Shown here: positions 35,850 through 44,918 of the stretch, piece by piece | How positions within the stretch are numbered: the stretch's first letter is position 1 | Layout: every line of letters starts with the position of its first letter | DNA from: DASXIF01 sp036498145 | Lineage (GTDB): Bacteria; Actinomycetota; Actinomycetes; Mycobacteriales; Jatrophihabitantaceae | DNA: 64,000 bases | Assembly: GCA_963708625.1 (NCBI GenBank) | Contig: CAVPSV010000004.1 | Span: forward strand, 124,001 to 188,000 | Reading direction: 5' to 3' | Translations under genes and position numbers: made by a program | The notes under the pieces: model-generated | Told to the model about the DNA's origin: nothing | Database searches by the model: none | What the model saw: only the letters and a program-made list of their open reading frames with translations

Positions 35850-37195
35850 CCGAGTTCGCTCAGCACGCGGTCGATCGCCGCGACGGCCCGATCCAGGTCC
35901 GCTCGGGTCGCCGTGAGCGGCGGGCGGAACCGGATGGCGGACGTCCCGCAGCCGAGCACCATGACCCGCTCGGCCACCCGCAACCGGCGCACGACCTCGT
36001 CGCGGACCTGCCCGCTCGGCAGCGTGAAGGCGCACATCAGGCCGCGACCACGTACGCCGGTGATGCCGGCGTGGGCCGTAGCGAGCTCGTCGAGCCGGTC
36101 GAGGAGATATTGCCCGAGTTCGCCGGCGCGCTCGATGAGGTTCTCGCTCTCGATCACCTCGAGGATGCGGCGCGAGCGCACCATGTCGGTGAGGTTCCCG
36201 CCCCAGGTCGAGTTGATCCGCGAAGAGACGGCGAAGACGTTGTCCGGCACCTCGTCCACCCGGCCGCCGGCCATGATGCCGCAGACCTGCGTCTTCTTCC
36301 CGAAGGCCACCACGTCGGGCTGCACACCGAGCTGCTGGTAAGCCCATGCCGTGCCGGTCATGCCGCATCCGGTCTGCACCTCGTCCATGACGAACAGGGC
36401 GTCGTATTCGCGGCAGAGGGACTGCATCGCCACCAGGAACTGCGGACGGAAGTGGTTGTCGCCGCCCTCGCCCTGGATCGGCTCGGCGATGAAGCAGGCG
36501 ATGTCGTGCGGATTCGCGTCGAACGCGGCGCGGGCGGCTCGCAACGCGTGCTGCTCGCGCTCGTCGATGTCCGCCGTGGCTGCCACGGCCGGGTGCACCA
36601 TCGGTGCCGGGATGCGTGGCCAGTCGAACATGGGGTACCGGGCGGTCTTGGCGGGATCGGTGTTGGTGAGCGACATGGTGTAGCCGCTGCGGCCGTGGAA
36701 CGCGTGTTCCAGATGCAGCACCTTGGTGCCGAGCGCGGGGTCGATGCCGTGCGCCTCGTTCCAGCGGCTCTTCCAGTCGAAGGCCACCTTGAGCGCGTTC
36801 TCGACGGCCAGCGCGCCGCCGTCGATGAAGAACAGATGTGGCAGCGCGGGGTCGCCCAGCACCCGGGCAAACGTCTCGACGAAGCGCGCCATCGGCACCG
36901 TATAGATGTCCGAGTTCGAGGGCTTGTTGACCGCCGCCGCGGCCAGTTCGGCGCGGAACCGCTCATCGGCGGCCAGCGCCGGATGGTTCATGCCGAGCGC
37001 CGAGGAGGCGAAGAACGAGAACAGGTCGAGGTAGCGCGTGCCGTCCCGCGCGTCGACGAGTTCGCAGCCGGCCGATCGATCCAGGTCGAGGACCAGGTCG
37101 AAACCGTCGGCGAGCATGTGCCGGCCGATGGCGGCGTGGACCTCGGACGGACCGAGCGGAGGGGCCACCAGATCGATCATCGTCATGTACGGCAT
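35843..37195 (-). CDS. lat: L-lysine 6-aminotransferase
   Basis: 450 residues, class III PLP aminotransferase. PLP lysine in VVAFGKKTQVCG; also FVMDEVQTGCG and FFIDGGALAVENALK. It moves the epsilon amino group of lysine to 2-oxoglutarate. The close match to the lat layout (LFSFFASSALGMNHP near the N-terminus) and the adjoining Lrp regulator resemble Rv3290c/Rv3291c, where Lat is strongly induced in stationary and persistent cells. ATG 37193-37195; in-frame ATGs at residues 4 and 6 are alternatives. A palindrome lies 4 nt upstream. Confidence 0.92.
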   Translation of the reverse strand: MPYMTMIDLVAPPLGPSEVHAAIGRHMLADGFDLVLDLDRSAGCELVDARDGTRYLDLFSFFASSALGMNHPALAADERFRAELAAAAVNKPSNSDIYTVPMARFVETFARVLGDPALPHLFFIDGGALAVENALKVAFDWKSRWNEAHGIDPALGTKVLHLEHAFHGRSGYTMSLTNTDPAKTARYPMFDWPRIPAPMVHPAVAATADIDEREQHALRAARAAFDANPHDIACFIAEPIQGEGGDNHFRPQFLVAMQSLCREYDALFVMDEVQTGCGMTGTAWAYQQLGVQPDVVAFGKKTQVCGIMAGGRVDEVPDNVFAVSSRINSTWGGNLTDMVRSRRILEVIESENLIERAGELGQYLLDRLDELATAHAGITGVRGRGLMCAFTLPSGQVRDEVVRRLRVAERVMVLGCGTSAIRFRPPLTATRADLDRAVAAIDRVLSELGY

Positions 37196-37198
37196 CTT

Positions 37199-37215
37199 AC
37201 CGGAATTCTTCCGGT
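37199..37215 (-). promoter_or_regulatory. 17-bp palindrome directly upstream of lat
   Basis: ACCGGAA, TTC, TTCCGGT: perfect 7-bp arms, 4 nt before the lat start. A protein bound here would block the start region. The Lrp regulator next door is the obvious candidate (inference). Confidence 0.55.
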
Positions 37216-37239
37216 GTTTATCCCTTTAGGCGGCCGAAT

Positions 37240-37713
37240 CTACGGCTCGCGCAGCATGGGCCGGTGCTCGTAGAACGTCTGCAGTACCACCGTCGTCCGT
37301 GTGGAGACGTTGGCTCGGCGCCGGATGTCGCGGATCAGCGCCTCCAGGTCGGTGGGTGAACCCACCCGGACGAACAGCACGAAGCTGTCCTCGCCGGCCA
37401 CCGAATGGCACGACTCGACCGCTGCCAGATCGGAGATGAGGTCCGGCACGTCGTACTCGCGGGCCGGGTCCAGCGGGGTGATCGCGACGATCGCGGCCAG
37501 CGGCAGGCCGAGCGCATCGGGAGAAAGCTCGGCGCGGTAGCCGGTGATGACACCGGAACTCTCCAACCGGCGTACCCGGGCCTGCACGGCGGACACGGAC
37601 AACCCGCTGAGCTCGGCCAGGCTCTTGAGGGTGGCCCGGCCGTCCACGACCAGGGCAGCGGCTAGCTGGCGATCGATGTCGTCGTCGATGCCCGCGCGGA
37701 TCTCCCCGCTCAC
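37240..37713 (-). CDS. Lrp/AsnC-family regulator
   Basis: 157 residues from GTG 37711-37713. N-terminal winged HTH (LKSLAELSGLSVSAVQARVRRLESSGVI), then the RAM ligand domain (about 75-150). It corresponds to Rv3291c (LrpA) beside lat. The GTG is 7 nt after a minus-strand TAGCCT (37721-37726); a start further upstream is possible but would run through the promoter. lat follows after 44 bp. Confidence 0.92.
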   Translation of the reverse strand: MSGEIRAGIDDDIDRQLAAALVVDGRATLKSLAELSGLSVSAVQARVRRLESSGVITGYRAELSPDALGLPLAAIVAITPLDPAREYDVPDLISDLAAVESCHSVAGEDSFVLFVRVGSPTDLEALIRDIRRRANVSTRTTVVLQTFYEHRPMLREP

Positions 37714-37720
37714 CTGGCAG

Positions 37721-37726
37721 AGGCTA
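37721..37726 (-). promoter_or_regulatory. -10 box TAGCCT for leaderless lrp
   Basis: TAGCCT, 7 nt, then GTG. Confidence 0.55.
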
Positions 37727-37789
37727 GCGGGTGGCGCGTGCGTCCTGGTGGATCGCGATCCAGCTGCCAGGGCGGGATTGGCCAAAACG

Positions 37790-37801
37790 AGAACACGTTC
37801 T
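37790..37801 (+). promoter_or_regulatory. KstR-like operator AGAACACGTTCT
   Basis: AGAAC-AC-GTTCT is a perfect palindrome with a 2-nt centre and fits TNNAACNNGTTNNA at all but the first base. It touches the -10-like TATTCT at 37801-37806, so bound repressor would cover the promoter of the LLM gene. Confidence 0.5.
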
Positions 37802-37832
37802 ATTCTGGCCTCTCCCGCCCCAGGAGGCTCCC

Positions 37833-38711
37833 GTGCGATTCACCTACGCCGAGGCGATGACCGACGCGTCCTACTACCTCCCGCTGGCCCAGGCCGCGGA
37901 GGCCGCCGGATACACCAGCATCACGGTGGCCGACAGCCTGGCCTACCCCAAGGAGTCGGACAGCGTCTACCCGTACACCGCCGACGGCAGCCGCACGTTC
38001 CTCGAGGACAAGGAGTTCATCGAGACGTTCGTGCTGGTGGCAGCGATGGGTGCGGTGACCAGCACGCTGCGCTTCACCCCGTTCGTGCTCAAGCTGCCGG
38101 TGCGCCCACCCGTGCTCGTGGCGAAGCAGGCCGCCTCCGTCGCCGCAATCACGGGTAACAGGCTCGCGCTCGGCGTCGGCATCAGCCCCTGGCGTGAGGA
38201 CTTCGAGATGATGGGGGTGCCCTTCGCCAGGCGCGGCAAGCGCATGGACGAGTGCATGCAGATCGTCCGCGGGCTCACCGCGGGCGGCGGATACTTCGAG
38301 TTCCGTGGGGAGTTCTACGACATCCCGGCCATCAAGATCTGCCCGACACCCACCGAGCCGATCCCCCTGTTGGTCGGCGGTCACGCGGAACCCGCGCTAC
38401 GCCGAGCGGTCGTGCATGGTGATGGCTGGATGCATGGTGGCGGGACCGCCGAGGAATTGGACACCTTGCTGGGCCGGCTGGCCGAGATCCGCAAGGCCGA
38501 GGGTTCGGCCGGCTCGTTCGAGATCCATGTGATCTCGCTGGATGCGTACACGCCGGACGGTGTGAAGCGTCTGGAGGACCGTGGCGTCACCGATGTCATC
38601 GTCGGCTTCCGGCTGCCGTACATCGTCGGCCCGGACACCGAACCGCTCGAGCGCAAGATCGAGCACCTGAACCGGTACGCGGAGAGCGTGATCGCCAAGG
38701 TCAACGGCTGA
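37833..38711 (+). CDS. LLM-class F420-dependent oxidoreductase
   Basis: 292 residues, luciferase-like TIM barrel. GLALGVGISPW-type segment (LALGVGISPWREDFEMMG), then FRGEFYDIPAIKICPTP and PIPLLVGGHAEPALRRA, which are usual in F420-dependent LLM enzymes. Substrate unknown; an operator of KstR type upstream suggests sterol or lipid metabolism, where mycobacteria have a comparable gene (Rv3520c, from memory). GTG start with AGGAGG 7 nt upstream. Divergent from lrp. Confidence 0.88.
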   Translation: MRFTYAEAMTDASYYLPLAQAAEAAGYTSITVADSLAYPKESDSVYPYTADGSRTFLEDKEFIETFVLVAAMGAVTSTLRFTPFVLKLPVRPPVLVAKQAASVAAITGNRLALGVGISPWREDFEMMGVPFARRGKRMDECMQIVRGLTAGGGYFEFRGEFYDIPAIKICPTPTEPIPLLVGGHAEPALRRAVVHGDGWMHGGGTAEELDTLLGRLAEIRKAEGSAGSFEIHVISLDAYTPDGVKRLEDRGVTDVIVGFRLPYIVGPDTEPLERKIEHLNRYAESVIAKVNG

Positions 38712-38756
38712 CCCGCGCCCGCGCTGAGGCGCACGCGGGCCAGCCGGACGTTAAGC

Positions 38757-38793
38757 GGCCACGCTCTTGGGGAGGGGGAGCAAGAGCGTGGCC
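38757..38793 (+). terminator. Perfect 13-bp hairpin after the LLM gene
   Basis: GGCCACGCTCTTG and CAAGAGCGTGGCC with an 11-nt loop. Confidence 0.8.
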
Positions 38794-38919
38794 ATCTATG
38801 AGACGCGCCCGTCCGGCGATGATGACGGCGATCGGTGTCGAGTTTCACCCGGAAGCCGGGGAGGCCTTGCGCACCGTACGCAAACGTGAGGTGATCGAGG
38901 TGAGACGGGGAGTGTGCCT

Positions 38920-40866
38920 ATGTCGATCACCGACCAGGACCGACCGACCGCGCCGGCCGGCGGGGTCACCGAGCAGCAGGCACGGGAGGTCGCCGAAGCG
39001 GCCCGGGAGACCACCTGGACCCAGCCCAGCTTCGGCAAGGAGCTGTTCCTCGGTCGGTTCCGGCTCGACCTGATCCACCCGCACCCACGCCCGGACGAGG
39101 CGATGCGCGCCCGCGGCGAGGAGTTCCTGGCCCGGCTAGGGCAGTTCTGCACCGAACACATCGACGCGGCGGTGATCGAGCGTGACGCGCGCATCCCCGA
39201 CGAGGTGATCGTCGGCCTGGCCCAGCTCGGCGCGTTCGGCATGAAGATCGACGAGAAATACGGGGGCCTCGGCCTGAGTCAGCGCTACTACAACCAGGCG
39301 TTGATGCTGGTTGGATCGGTGAACGCATCCCTCGGCGCTCTGCTCTCGGCGCACCAGTCGATCGGGGTCCCGCAACCGCTGAAGATGTTCGGCACCGATG
39401 AGCAGAAGCAGGCGTTCCTGCCGCGGTGTGCCCGCGGCGAGGTGAGCGCCTTCCTGCTCACCGAACCCGACGTGGGCAGCGATCCGGCGCGCCTGCACTG
39501 CACGGCTACGCCGAGCGAGGACGGCACCGAGTACCTGCTCGACGGCGTGAAGCTCTGGACCACCAACGGCGTGATCGCCAAGTTGCTCGTCGTGATGGCT
39601 CAGGTACCGAAGGGCGAGGGCCGCCGCGGCGGGATCACCGCGTTCGTCGTCGAGGCGGACTCCCCCGGCATCACCGTCGAGCACCGCAACCAGTTCATGG
39701 GACTGCGCGGCATCGAGAACGGCGTGACCCGCTTCCACCAGGTGCGCGTGCCGGTGGCCAATCGCATCGGTGGAGAGGGGCAGGGGCTGAAGATCGCGCT
39801 GAGCACGCTCAACACCGGACGGCTGTCGCTGCCGGCCATGTGCGCCGGTGCGGCGAAGTGGTCGGTCAAGATCGCCCGGGAGTGGGCCTCGCAGCGCGTG
39901 CAGTGGGGCAAGCCGGTCGGCGAACACGAGGCGGTGGCCGGCAAGGTCGCCTACATTGCCGCGACAGCGTTCGCCTTGGAGGCGGTGCTCGACCTGGCCA
40001 GTGACCTGGCCGACGCCGGCACGCACGACATCCGAATCGAAGCCGCGCTGGCGAAGCTGTACGGCTCGGAACAGGCCTGGCTGATCGCGGACGAGCTGGT
40101 CCAGCTGCGCGGTGGGCGTGGCTACGAGACCGCGGCATCCCTGGTCGCGCGCGGCGAGCGCGGGGTGCCCGCGGAACAGGTGCTGCGCGACATGCGCATC
40201 AACCGGATCTTCGAGGGATCGACCGAGATCATGCACCTGATGATCGCCCGCGAGGCCGTCGATGCGCACCTGTCGGTCGCCGGCGACATCGTCGACCCCA
40301 AAGCCGACTTCAAGCAGAAGGCCGCGGCCGGGGCGAAGGCCGCTCGCTTCTACGGCACGTGGTTGCCGACGCTGGCGACCGGGCGCGGTCAGCTGCCGGG
40401 CAGCTACGGAGAATTCGGGGCACTCGCCAAGCACCTGCGCTATGTCGAACGAGCCAGCCGGCGTCTGGCGCGCCAGACCTTCTACGGCATGGCACGGTGG
40501 CAGGCCCGGCTGGAGTACCGGCAACGGTTCCTCGCCCGCATGGTCGATATCGGCGCCGAGTTGTTCGCGATGAGCGCGGCATGCGTCCGAGCGGAGATGA
40601 TCCGCACCGACCAGCCCGATCAGGGTGCCGCCGCCGTCCGCCTGGCCGACGCGTTCTGCAACCAGTCCCGGCTGCGCGCCGAACGGCTCTTCGACGCGTT
40701 GTGGCACAACGGCGACGCGGCGGACCGGTCGCTGTCCGCCGAGGTGCTGCGCGGCGAGTACGAGTGGCTCGAGAAAGGCATCGTCGACGTGTCGGTGCCG
40801 GGGCCGTGGATCGCTGACGCCGAGCACGGGCCGTCGAAGTCCGAAAACGTGCACCGTCCGGTCTAG
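38920..40866 (+). CDS. Large acyl-CoA dehydrogenase
   Basis: 648 residues, longer than the usual 380-400 because of a C-terminal extension (about 430-648), as in VLCAD-type and FadE5-like enzymes. Core: FLLTEPDVGSDPARL and LWTTNGVIA (FAD/substrate), QFMGLRGIENG, then YETAASLVARGE and RINRIFEGSTEIM. It oxidises acyl-CoA to enoyl-CoA using FAD. The ATG 38920 has GGGGAG 7 nt upstream and is preferred to the GTG two codons earlier. Transcribed alone after the terminator. Confidence 0.92.
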   Translation: MSITDQDRPTAPAGGVTEQQAREVAEAARETTWTQPSFGKELFLGRFRLDLIHPHPRPDEAMRARGEEFLARLGQFCTEHIDAAVIERDARIPDEVIVGLAQLGAFGMKIDEKYGGLGLSQRYYNQALMLVGSVNASLGALLSAHQSIGVPQPLKMFGTDEQKQAFLPRCARGEVSAFLLTEPDVGSDPARLHCTATPSEDGTEYLLDGVKLWTTNGVIAKLLVVMAQVPKGEGRRGGITAFVVEADSPGITVEHRNQFMGLRGIENGVTRFHQVRVPVANRIGGEGQGLKIALSTLNTGRLSLPAMCAGAAKWSVKIAREWASQRVQWGKPVGEHEAVAGKVAYIAATAFALEAVLDLASDLADAGTHDIRIEAALAKLYGSEQAWLIADELVQLRGGRGYETAASLVARGERGVPAEQVLRDMRINRIFEGSTEIMHLMIAREAVDAHLSVAGDIVDPKADFKQKAAAGAKAARFYGTWLPTLATGRGQLPGSYGEFGALAKHLRYVERASRRLARQTFYGMARWQARLEYRQRFLARMVDIGAELFAMSAACVRAEMIRTDQPDQGAAAVRLADAFCNQSRLRAERLFDALWHNGDAADRSLSAEVLRGEYEWLEKGIVDVSVPGPWIADAEHGPSKSENVHRPV

Positions 40867-40932
40867 CCCGCCGGCGCCGGCACCGGCACCGACACCGAGA
40901 TCGCTCACCGCGCCGCCGCAGGTGCGATTCGT

Positions 40933-40938
40933 TACGGT
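40933..40938 (+). promoter_or_regulatory. -10 box TACGGT for the leaderless kinase mRNA
   Basis: TACGGT, 6 nt, then GTG 40945. Confidence 0.55.
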
Positions 40939-40944
40939 CGCCGG

Positions 40945-42891
40945 GTGAGTTCCGCTGCGCCGTGTTCGCTCGTGCTGGTCGATGATGCCGACGACCTGCG
41001 CCTGCTGATCAAGACGCATCTCGGCTTCTCGGACCGGTTCTGCATCGTGGCCGAGGGCGCGGACGGCGTGGCGGCGATCGAGGCCGCCCGCCAGCACCAG
41101 CCGGACCTGTTGCTGCTGGACGTGTCCATGCCGCGGATGGACGGCTTGGAAGCGCTCCCCCAGATCCTGGCGGTGGCGCCGAATACGCGAGTCGTGATGT
41201 ACACCGGATTCGACGACGCGGCACTGGCCGAGCGGGCTCGACGCCTCGGCGCGACGGCGCTGATCGAGAAGTCGTTTCCGCTGGAACGCCTGGCCGACGA
41301 GCTCGATGCGATCTGCGGCGACGGGGGTGCGGCCGGCTCGCCGAGGCGCGCCGCGGTGCCGGCGCCCACGTCCGCCGCGGAGCTGGACAGCGGCGTGCTG
41401 GATGAGCATCTCGAGCGGTTCCGCGAGCTGTTCGAGGAGGCCGCGATCGGCATGGCGACGATGACGCTGACCGGGTACGTGGTGCGTGCGAACAAGGCAC
41501 TCGCCACCGTCATCGGTCGCCCGCTGCACGACCTCGTCGGGTCGCGCTACGCCGATTTCGCCGACGACTCGACGCAGCGCGTGGTCCAGGCCCTGCACGA
41601 AGCGCAGGACGGTGCGGGCGCAGTGGTGCGGTTCGAACATTCGACGCAGTCACCGCCGCGACGGCTGCTGGCGACCGCAGCACCGGTGCGCGACAGCAAC
41701 GGCCGACCGCTCTACCTGTTCCTGCAGGTGCAGGACGTCTCGGCACAGCGCGGCGCGGAAGAAGCGCTGCGACGCAGTGAGGAACGCTTCCGCCTGCTCG
41801 TCGAAGCGGTGCAGGACTACGCGATCTTCATGCTTGATCCCACCGGGGTCATCGCCAGCTGGAACGCAGGCGCGCAGCGGATCAAGGGGTACACCGCCAG
41901 CGAAGCCATCGGCCAGCACTTCCGGATGTTCTATCCGCCGGACCAGCAACGCATCAAGCACCCGGAACACGAGCTCGAACTGGCGCTGGCAAACGGTCAG
42001 TACGAGGAGGAGGGCTGGCGCATCCGCAAGGACGGCACCCGATTCTGGGCCAGCGTGGTGATCACCGCGGTGTACGACGACGACGGCGAGCACGTCGGAT
42101 TCGCGAAGGTCACCCGCAACATCGATCAGCGCCGTCTGATGCAGATCGAACTCGAGCAGGCGGCCGGGGCGCTGGCATCGGCGAACGAGGACCTGGCCGG
42201 GGCCAACCGCCGGCTCTCCCGCGAAGCCGCCGATCAGGCACAGTTCCTCGCCGTCACCGCGCACGAGCTGCGCTCGCCGGTGACCGTGGTCAGCGGCGGT
42301 GCCCGGATGCTCGCCCAGCATTGGGACGACTTCGACGAGAGCGAGCGCGCCGGCCTCTTCGCGTCCATGCAGTCCAGCGCCACCCGGCTGCAGGCTCTGC
42401 TCAGCGATCTGCTCACCGCGGCTCGGGTCGAGTCGGGGGCGCTGCGCCTGTCCATGGAGCCGGTGGACGTGCGGAGCTTGCTCGTCGACGCAGTCGCCGC
42501 GGCCCGCACAGCCCGGCCCGATGCGCAGATCACGCTTGAATGCACCGAGGGTTTGCGGGTACGCGGCGAGCAACCAAAGCTGGCTCAGGCGGTGGACAAC
42601 CTGATCACCAACGCGATCCGGCACGGTGCCCAACCGGTACGTGTCGGCTGCCGTGCCGTGGGCGCGACGGTGGAGATCGTGGTCGCCGACGCCGGCCCGG
42701 GTGTCGCCGCGGAGGTGCGCGATCGGCTGTTCGAGCGGTTCGCGACCGGCTCCGGGCGATCCGGTACGGGACTGGGCCTGTTCATCGTGCGCGAACTCGC
42801 CCGCGCGCACGGCGGTGATGCGTGGTACGTGGCATCGGGCGCTGACGGTGCACATTTCGTGCTCTCATTGCCAGCCGTCCACGACGACTGA
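40945..42891 (+). CDS. Hybrid sensor histidine kinase, REC-PAS-PAS-HisKA-HATPase
   Basis: 648 residues. The receiver domain comes first (VLVDDADDLR, phospho-acceptor Asp59 in LLLLDVSMP, Lys in IEKSFP). Two PAS domains follow (about 155-265 and 280-395; the second has SWNAGAQRIKGYTASEAIG, typical of PAS), then HisKA with His440 in AHELRSP, and HATPase (NLITNAIRHG, DAGPGV, GTGLGLFIV). No TM segment, so it is cytoplasmic. A N-terminal REC suggests it is itself a relay target. The REC-ATPase gene 27 nt downstream is its likely partner. Confidence 0.93.
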   Translation: MSSAAPCSLVLVDDADDLRLLIKTHLGFSDRFCIVAEGADGVAAIEAARQHQPDLLLLDVSMPRMDGLEALPQILAVAPNTRVVMYTGFDDAALAERARRLGATALIEKSFPLERLADELDAICGDGGAAGSPRRAAVPAPTSAAELDSGVLDEHLERFRELFEEAAIGMATMTLTGYVVRANKALATVIGRPLHDLVGSRYADFADDSTQRVVQALHEAQDGAGAVVRFEHSTQSPPRRLLATAAPVRDSNGRPLYLFLQVQDVSAQRGAEEALRRSEERFRLLVEAVQDYAIFMLDPTGVIASWNAGAQRIKGYTASEAIGQHFRMFYPPDQQRIKHPEHELELALANGQYEEEGWRIRKDGTRFWASVVITAVYDDDGEHVGFAKVTRNIDQRRLMQIELEQAAGALASANEDLAGANRRLSREAADQAQFLAVTAHELRSPVTVVSGGARMLAQHWDDFDESERAGLFASMQSSATRLQALLSDLLTAARVESGALRLSMEPVDVRSLLVDAVAAARTARPDAQITLECTEGLRVRGEQPKLAQAVDNLITNAIRHGAQPVRVGCRAVGATVEIVVADAGPGVAAEVRDRLFERFATGSGRSGTGLGLFIVRELARAHGGDAWYVASGADGAHFVLSLPAVHDD

Positions 42892-42906
42892 ACACGCCCG
42901 GTGGCC

Positions 42907-42912
42907 TAGCCT
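42907..42912 (+). promoter_or_regulatory. -10 box TAGCCT for the REC-ATPase gene
   Basis: TAGCCT, 6 nt, then GTG 42919, allowing transcription apart from the kinase. Confidence 0.55.
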
Positions 42913-42918
42913 GAGATC

Positions 42919-43659
42919 GTGGCCATCCGCGTCGTGCTGGTCGACGACGTTGCCGAGATCAGGCAGCTTGTCCGCACGGCGCTGCGCTTTCGCGGCGTGT
43001 TCTCCGTCGTCGGCGAAGCGAGCGACGGCCTCGAAGCACTCGATGTGGTCTCCCAGCACCAACCCGACATCGTCGTGCTCGACATCGGCCTACCCGACAT
43101 CGCCGGGCAGGAGGTGCTCACCGGTCTGCGGGAGCGCTCGCCGCAGAGCAAGGTGGTCATTTTCAGCGGCACCATGCCCGCCGAAGCCGGCGAGATCGCC
43201 GGGCGGGTGGAGGGATACGCGCTCAAGGACAACGACCTCGACTATCTCGTCGAGTTGCTGGAGACCCTGGGTCGCGAACCGGCGGGCCAGACCGCGCTGC
43301 ACTTGCCCGCGGATCTCACCAGTGCCAGTGCCGCGCGCGCCTTCACCAGAGAATCGCTCGCGGAATGGAACGTCACCGACGTCGTCGACGACACCCTGCT
43401 TGTCGTCACCGAACTGGTGAACAACGCGGTCACGCACGCCCGGTCCGAATGCCATTTGCGACTGTCGGTCAATGCCACGGCGGTACGGGTAGAGGTGATC
43501 GACCGCAGCGCGGAGACGCCGGAGCCGTTGGCGCCGAGCAACACGCGTGATCACGGCCGCGGCTTGCACCTCGTCGACGCGGTGACCGCGGCCTGGGGAG
43601 TGGAACGGGTGGACGATACGTCGAAGATGGTGTGGGCGGAGTTGCGGCGCTCGGGCTGA
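42919..43659 (+). CDS. Response regulator fused to an anti-sigma-type HATPase
   Basis: 246 residues. REC domain (VLVDDVAEIR, Asp55 in IVVLDIGLPD, Lys in YALKDND) followed by an RsbW/SpoIIAB-like ATPase (about 135-245: TELVNNAVTHA N-box, VIDRSAE, DHGRGLHLVDAV). There is no DNA-binding domain. Phosphorylation probably controls an anti-sigma or kinase activity in a partner switch (inference). No anti-anti-sigma gene with a clear STAS domain is adjacent. Confidence 0.9.
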   Translation: MAIRVVLVDDVAEIRQLVRTALRFRGVFSVVGEASDGLEALDVVSQHQPDIVVLDIGLPDIAGQEVLTGLRERSPQSKVVIFSGTMPAEAGEIAGRVEGYALKDNDLDYLVELLETLGREPAGQTALHLPADLTSASAARAFTRESLAEWNVTDVVDDTLLVVTELVNNAVTHARSECHLRLSVNATAVRVEVIDRSAETPEPLAPSNTRDHGRGLHLVDAVTAAWGVERVDDTSKMVWAELRRSG

Positions 43660-43708
43660 ACCGCGTCGGCATCGCGTGGGCATCGCGTGGGCATCGCGTG
43701 CCGGCGCG

Positions 43709-44128
43709 CTATGGCACCGTGATCGAGCCGACCTCGTCCACGAGCAGCCACTGCTCGCTGGGGACCGGACGCGCCACCACCCACCACAGATCGCTCAGCC
43801 CGTCGCCGCGTGCCTCCAACTCCCGGCGGGTCCCGCGGCGCACCTTGTGCCGGGCGGCCCAGTGCCGCCAGTGTTGGGCGTCATCCACGGCGACGGTGAA
43901 CCGCACCAGTTGCTCGCCGCTGGACCGTTGCGCCGGCCCGGCCGCGGCGATGGGCAACAGCCCCGGTCCGACGTCGGGCGCCTCGGTGAGCCACACCACC
44001 TCGCGCCTGTTACGTAATCCGCGCAACGGCACGGCGCTGGGCAAGATCGCCCCCTGTGCGACTGCCTGCTCCGCCCCCACCACATCGGCGAAGTGGTAGA
44101 GCAATCGACGATGGTTCCCCGCGGCCAC
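43709..44128 (-). CDS. Hypothetical protein, 139 aa
   Basis: 139 residues from GTG 44126-44128, set by a TACAGT box 6 nt upstream (44135-44140). Soluble, Arg/Trp/Val-rich, with WLTEAPDVGPG and QHWRHWAARH segments. No family recognised. Convergent with the REC-ATPase gene and divergent from the DUF1684 gene. The longer frame overlapping DUF1684 is rejected. Confidence 0.65.
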   Translation of the reverse strand: MAAGNHRRLLYHFADVVGAEQAVAQGAILPSAVPLRGLRNRREVVWLTEAPDVGPGLLPIAAAGPAQRSSGEQLVRFTVAVDDAQHWRHWAARHKVRRGTRRELEARGDGLSDLWWVVARPVPSEQWLLVDEVGSITVP

Positions 44129-44134
44129 TGCGCA

Positions 44135-44140
44135 ACTGTA
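44135..44140 (-). promoter_or_regulatory. -10 box TACAGT, leaderless
   Basis: TACAGT, 6 nt, then GTG. Confidence 0.5.
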
Positions 44141-44267
44141 CGAACATCTCGTCCGGCTTCGACAGTCCTGGGCCGGCACAGTTCTCAGCGCATCCTCCGG
44201 CTGCGCCCGCTCTGCCCCGCTGTGACCCGGCAGCGGCCGCGTCATGGCTCGCTGCAAGGATGCAATC

Positions 44268-44873
44268 GTGACCGACGCGCTCGCTCTGCTGGACTGGCGC
44301 CGCACGGTGAGCGCGATGTATGCCGACGTCCGAAGTGCGGCCGATCCCGCGAACGGGCACGCCCGGTGGCGGACTGCGCGCGACGATCTGTTCCGGAATC
44401 ATTCGCAATCGCCGCTACTGCCTGACGATCAGCTCCGGGTCTCCGGATTGCCCTACTGGCCCTACGATCCGGCGTTGCGCTTCGAGGTGGCGTTGCGGCC
44501 GGCCCAGCGCGACGACCGACGCGAGATACCCAGCGTTAACGACGGTGTGATCCGAATGTCGCTCGTCGGCCATCTTCAGATCGAGCCTCTCGACGTCGCG
44601 CTCGACGTGTGGTGGCTCGATCAGTACGCAGGTGGGTTGTTCGTGCCGGTACGCGATGGCACCGCCGGTACCGAGTCCTACGGCGGCGGTCGCTACCTGC
44701 TCGACACCGCGAAAGGTGCGGACCTCGGGGCCGGCGAGGGCACGCTGATCGTTGACTTCAACTTCCTGTATCACCCGTCGTGCCGGTACAACCCGGCGTG
44801 GGAGTGCCCGCTCGCGCCGGAGGGCAACACCGTGGCGGTGCCCATCCGGGGCGGCGAGCGACTCAGCCTCTGA
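44268..44873 (+). CDS. DUF1684 family protein
   Basis: 201 residues. The C-terminal signature CRYNPAWECPLAPEGN followed by VPIRGGER is diagnostic of DUF1684, and the GRYL and GTLIVDFNFLYHP segments also fit. Cytoplasmic, function unknown. The GTG start has AAGGA 7 nt upstream. Confidence 0.88.
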   Translation: MTDALALLDWRRTVSAMYADVRSAADPANGHARWRTARDDLFRNHSQSPLLPDDQLRVSGLPYWPYDPALRFEVALRPAQRDDRREIPSVNDGVIRMSLVGHLQIEPLDVALDVWWLDQYAGGLFVPVRDGTAGTESYGGGRYLLDTAKGADLGAGEGTLIVDFNFLYHPSCRYNPAWECPLAPEGNTVAVPIRGGERLSL

Positions 44874-44918
44874 TTGACGTCGTGCCGGACCGGCGTCGGT
44901 CGTGACTGGCGTTGCGGC

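Noticed and set aside
39136..41640. 834-aa minus-strand frame
   Set aside because: Antisense shadow of the acyl-CoA dehydrogenase and kinase; no motifs.
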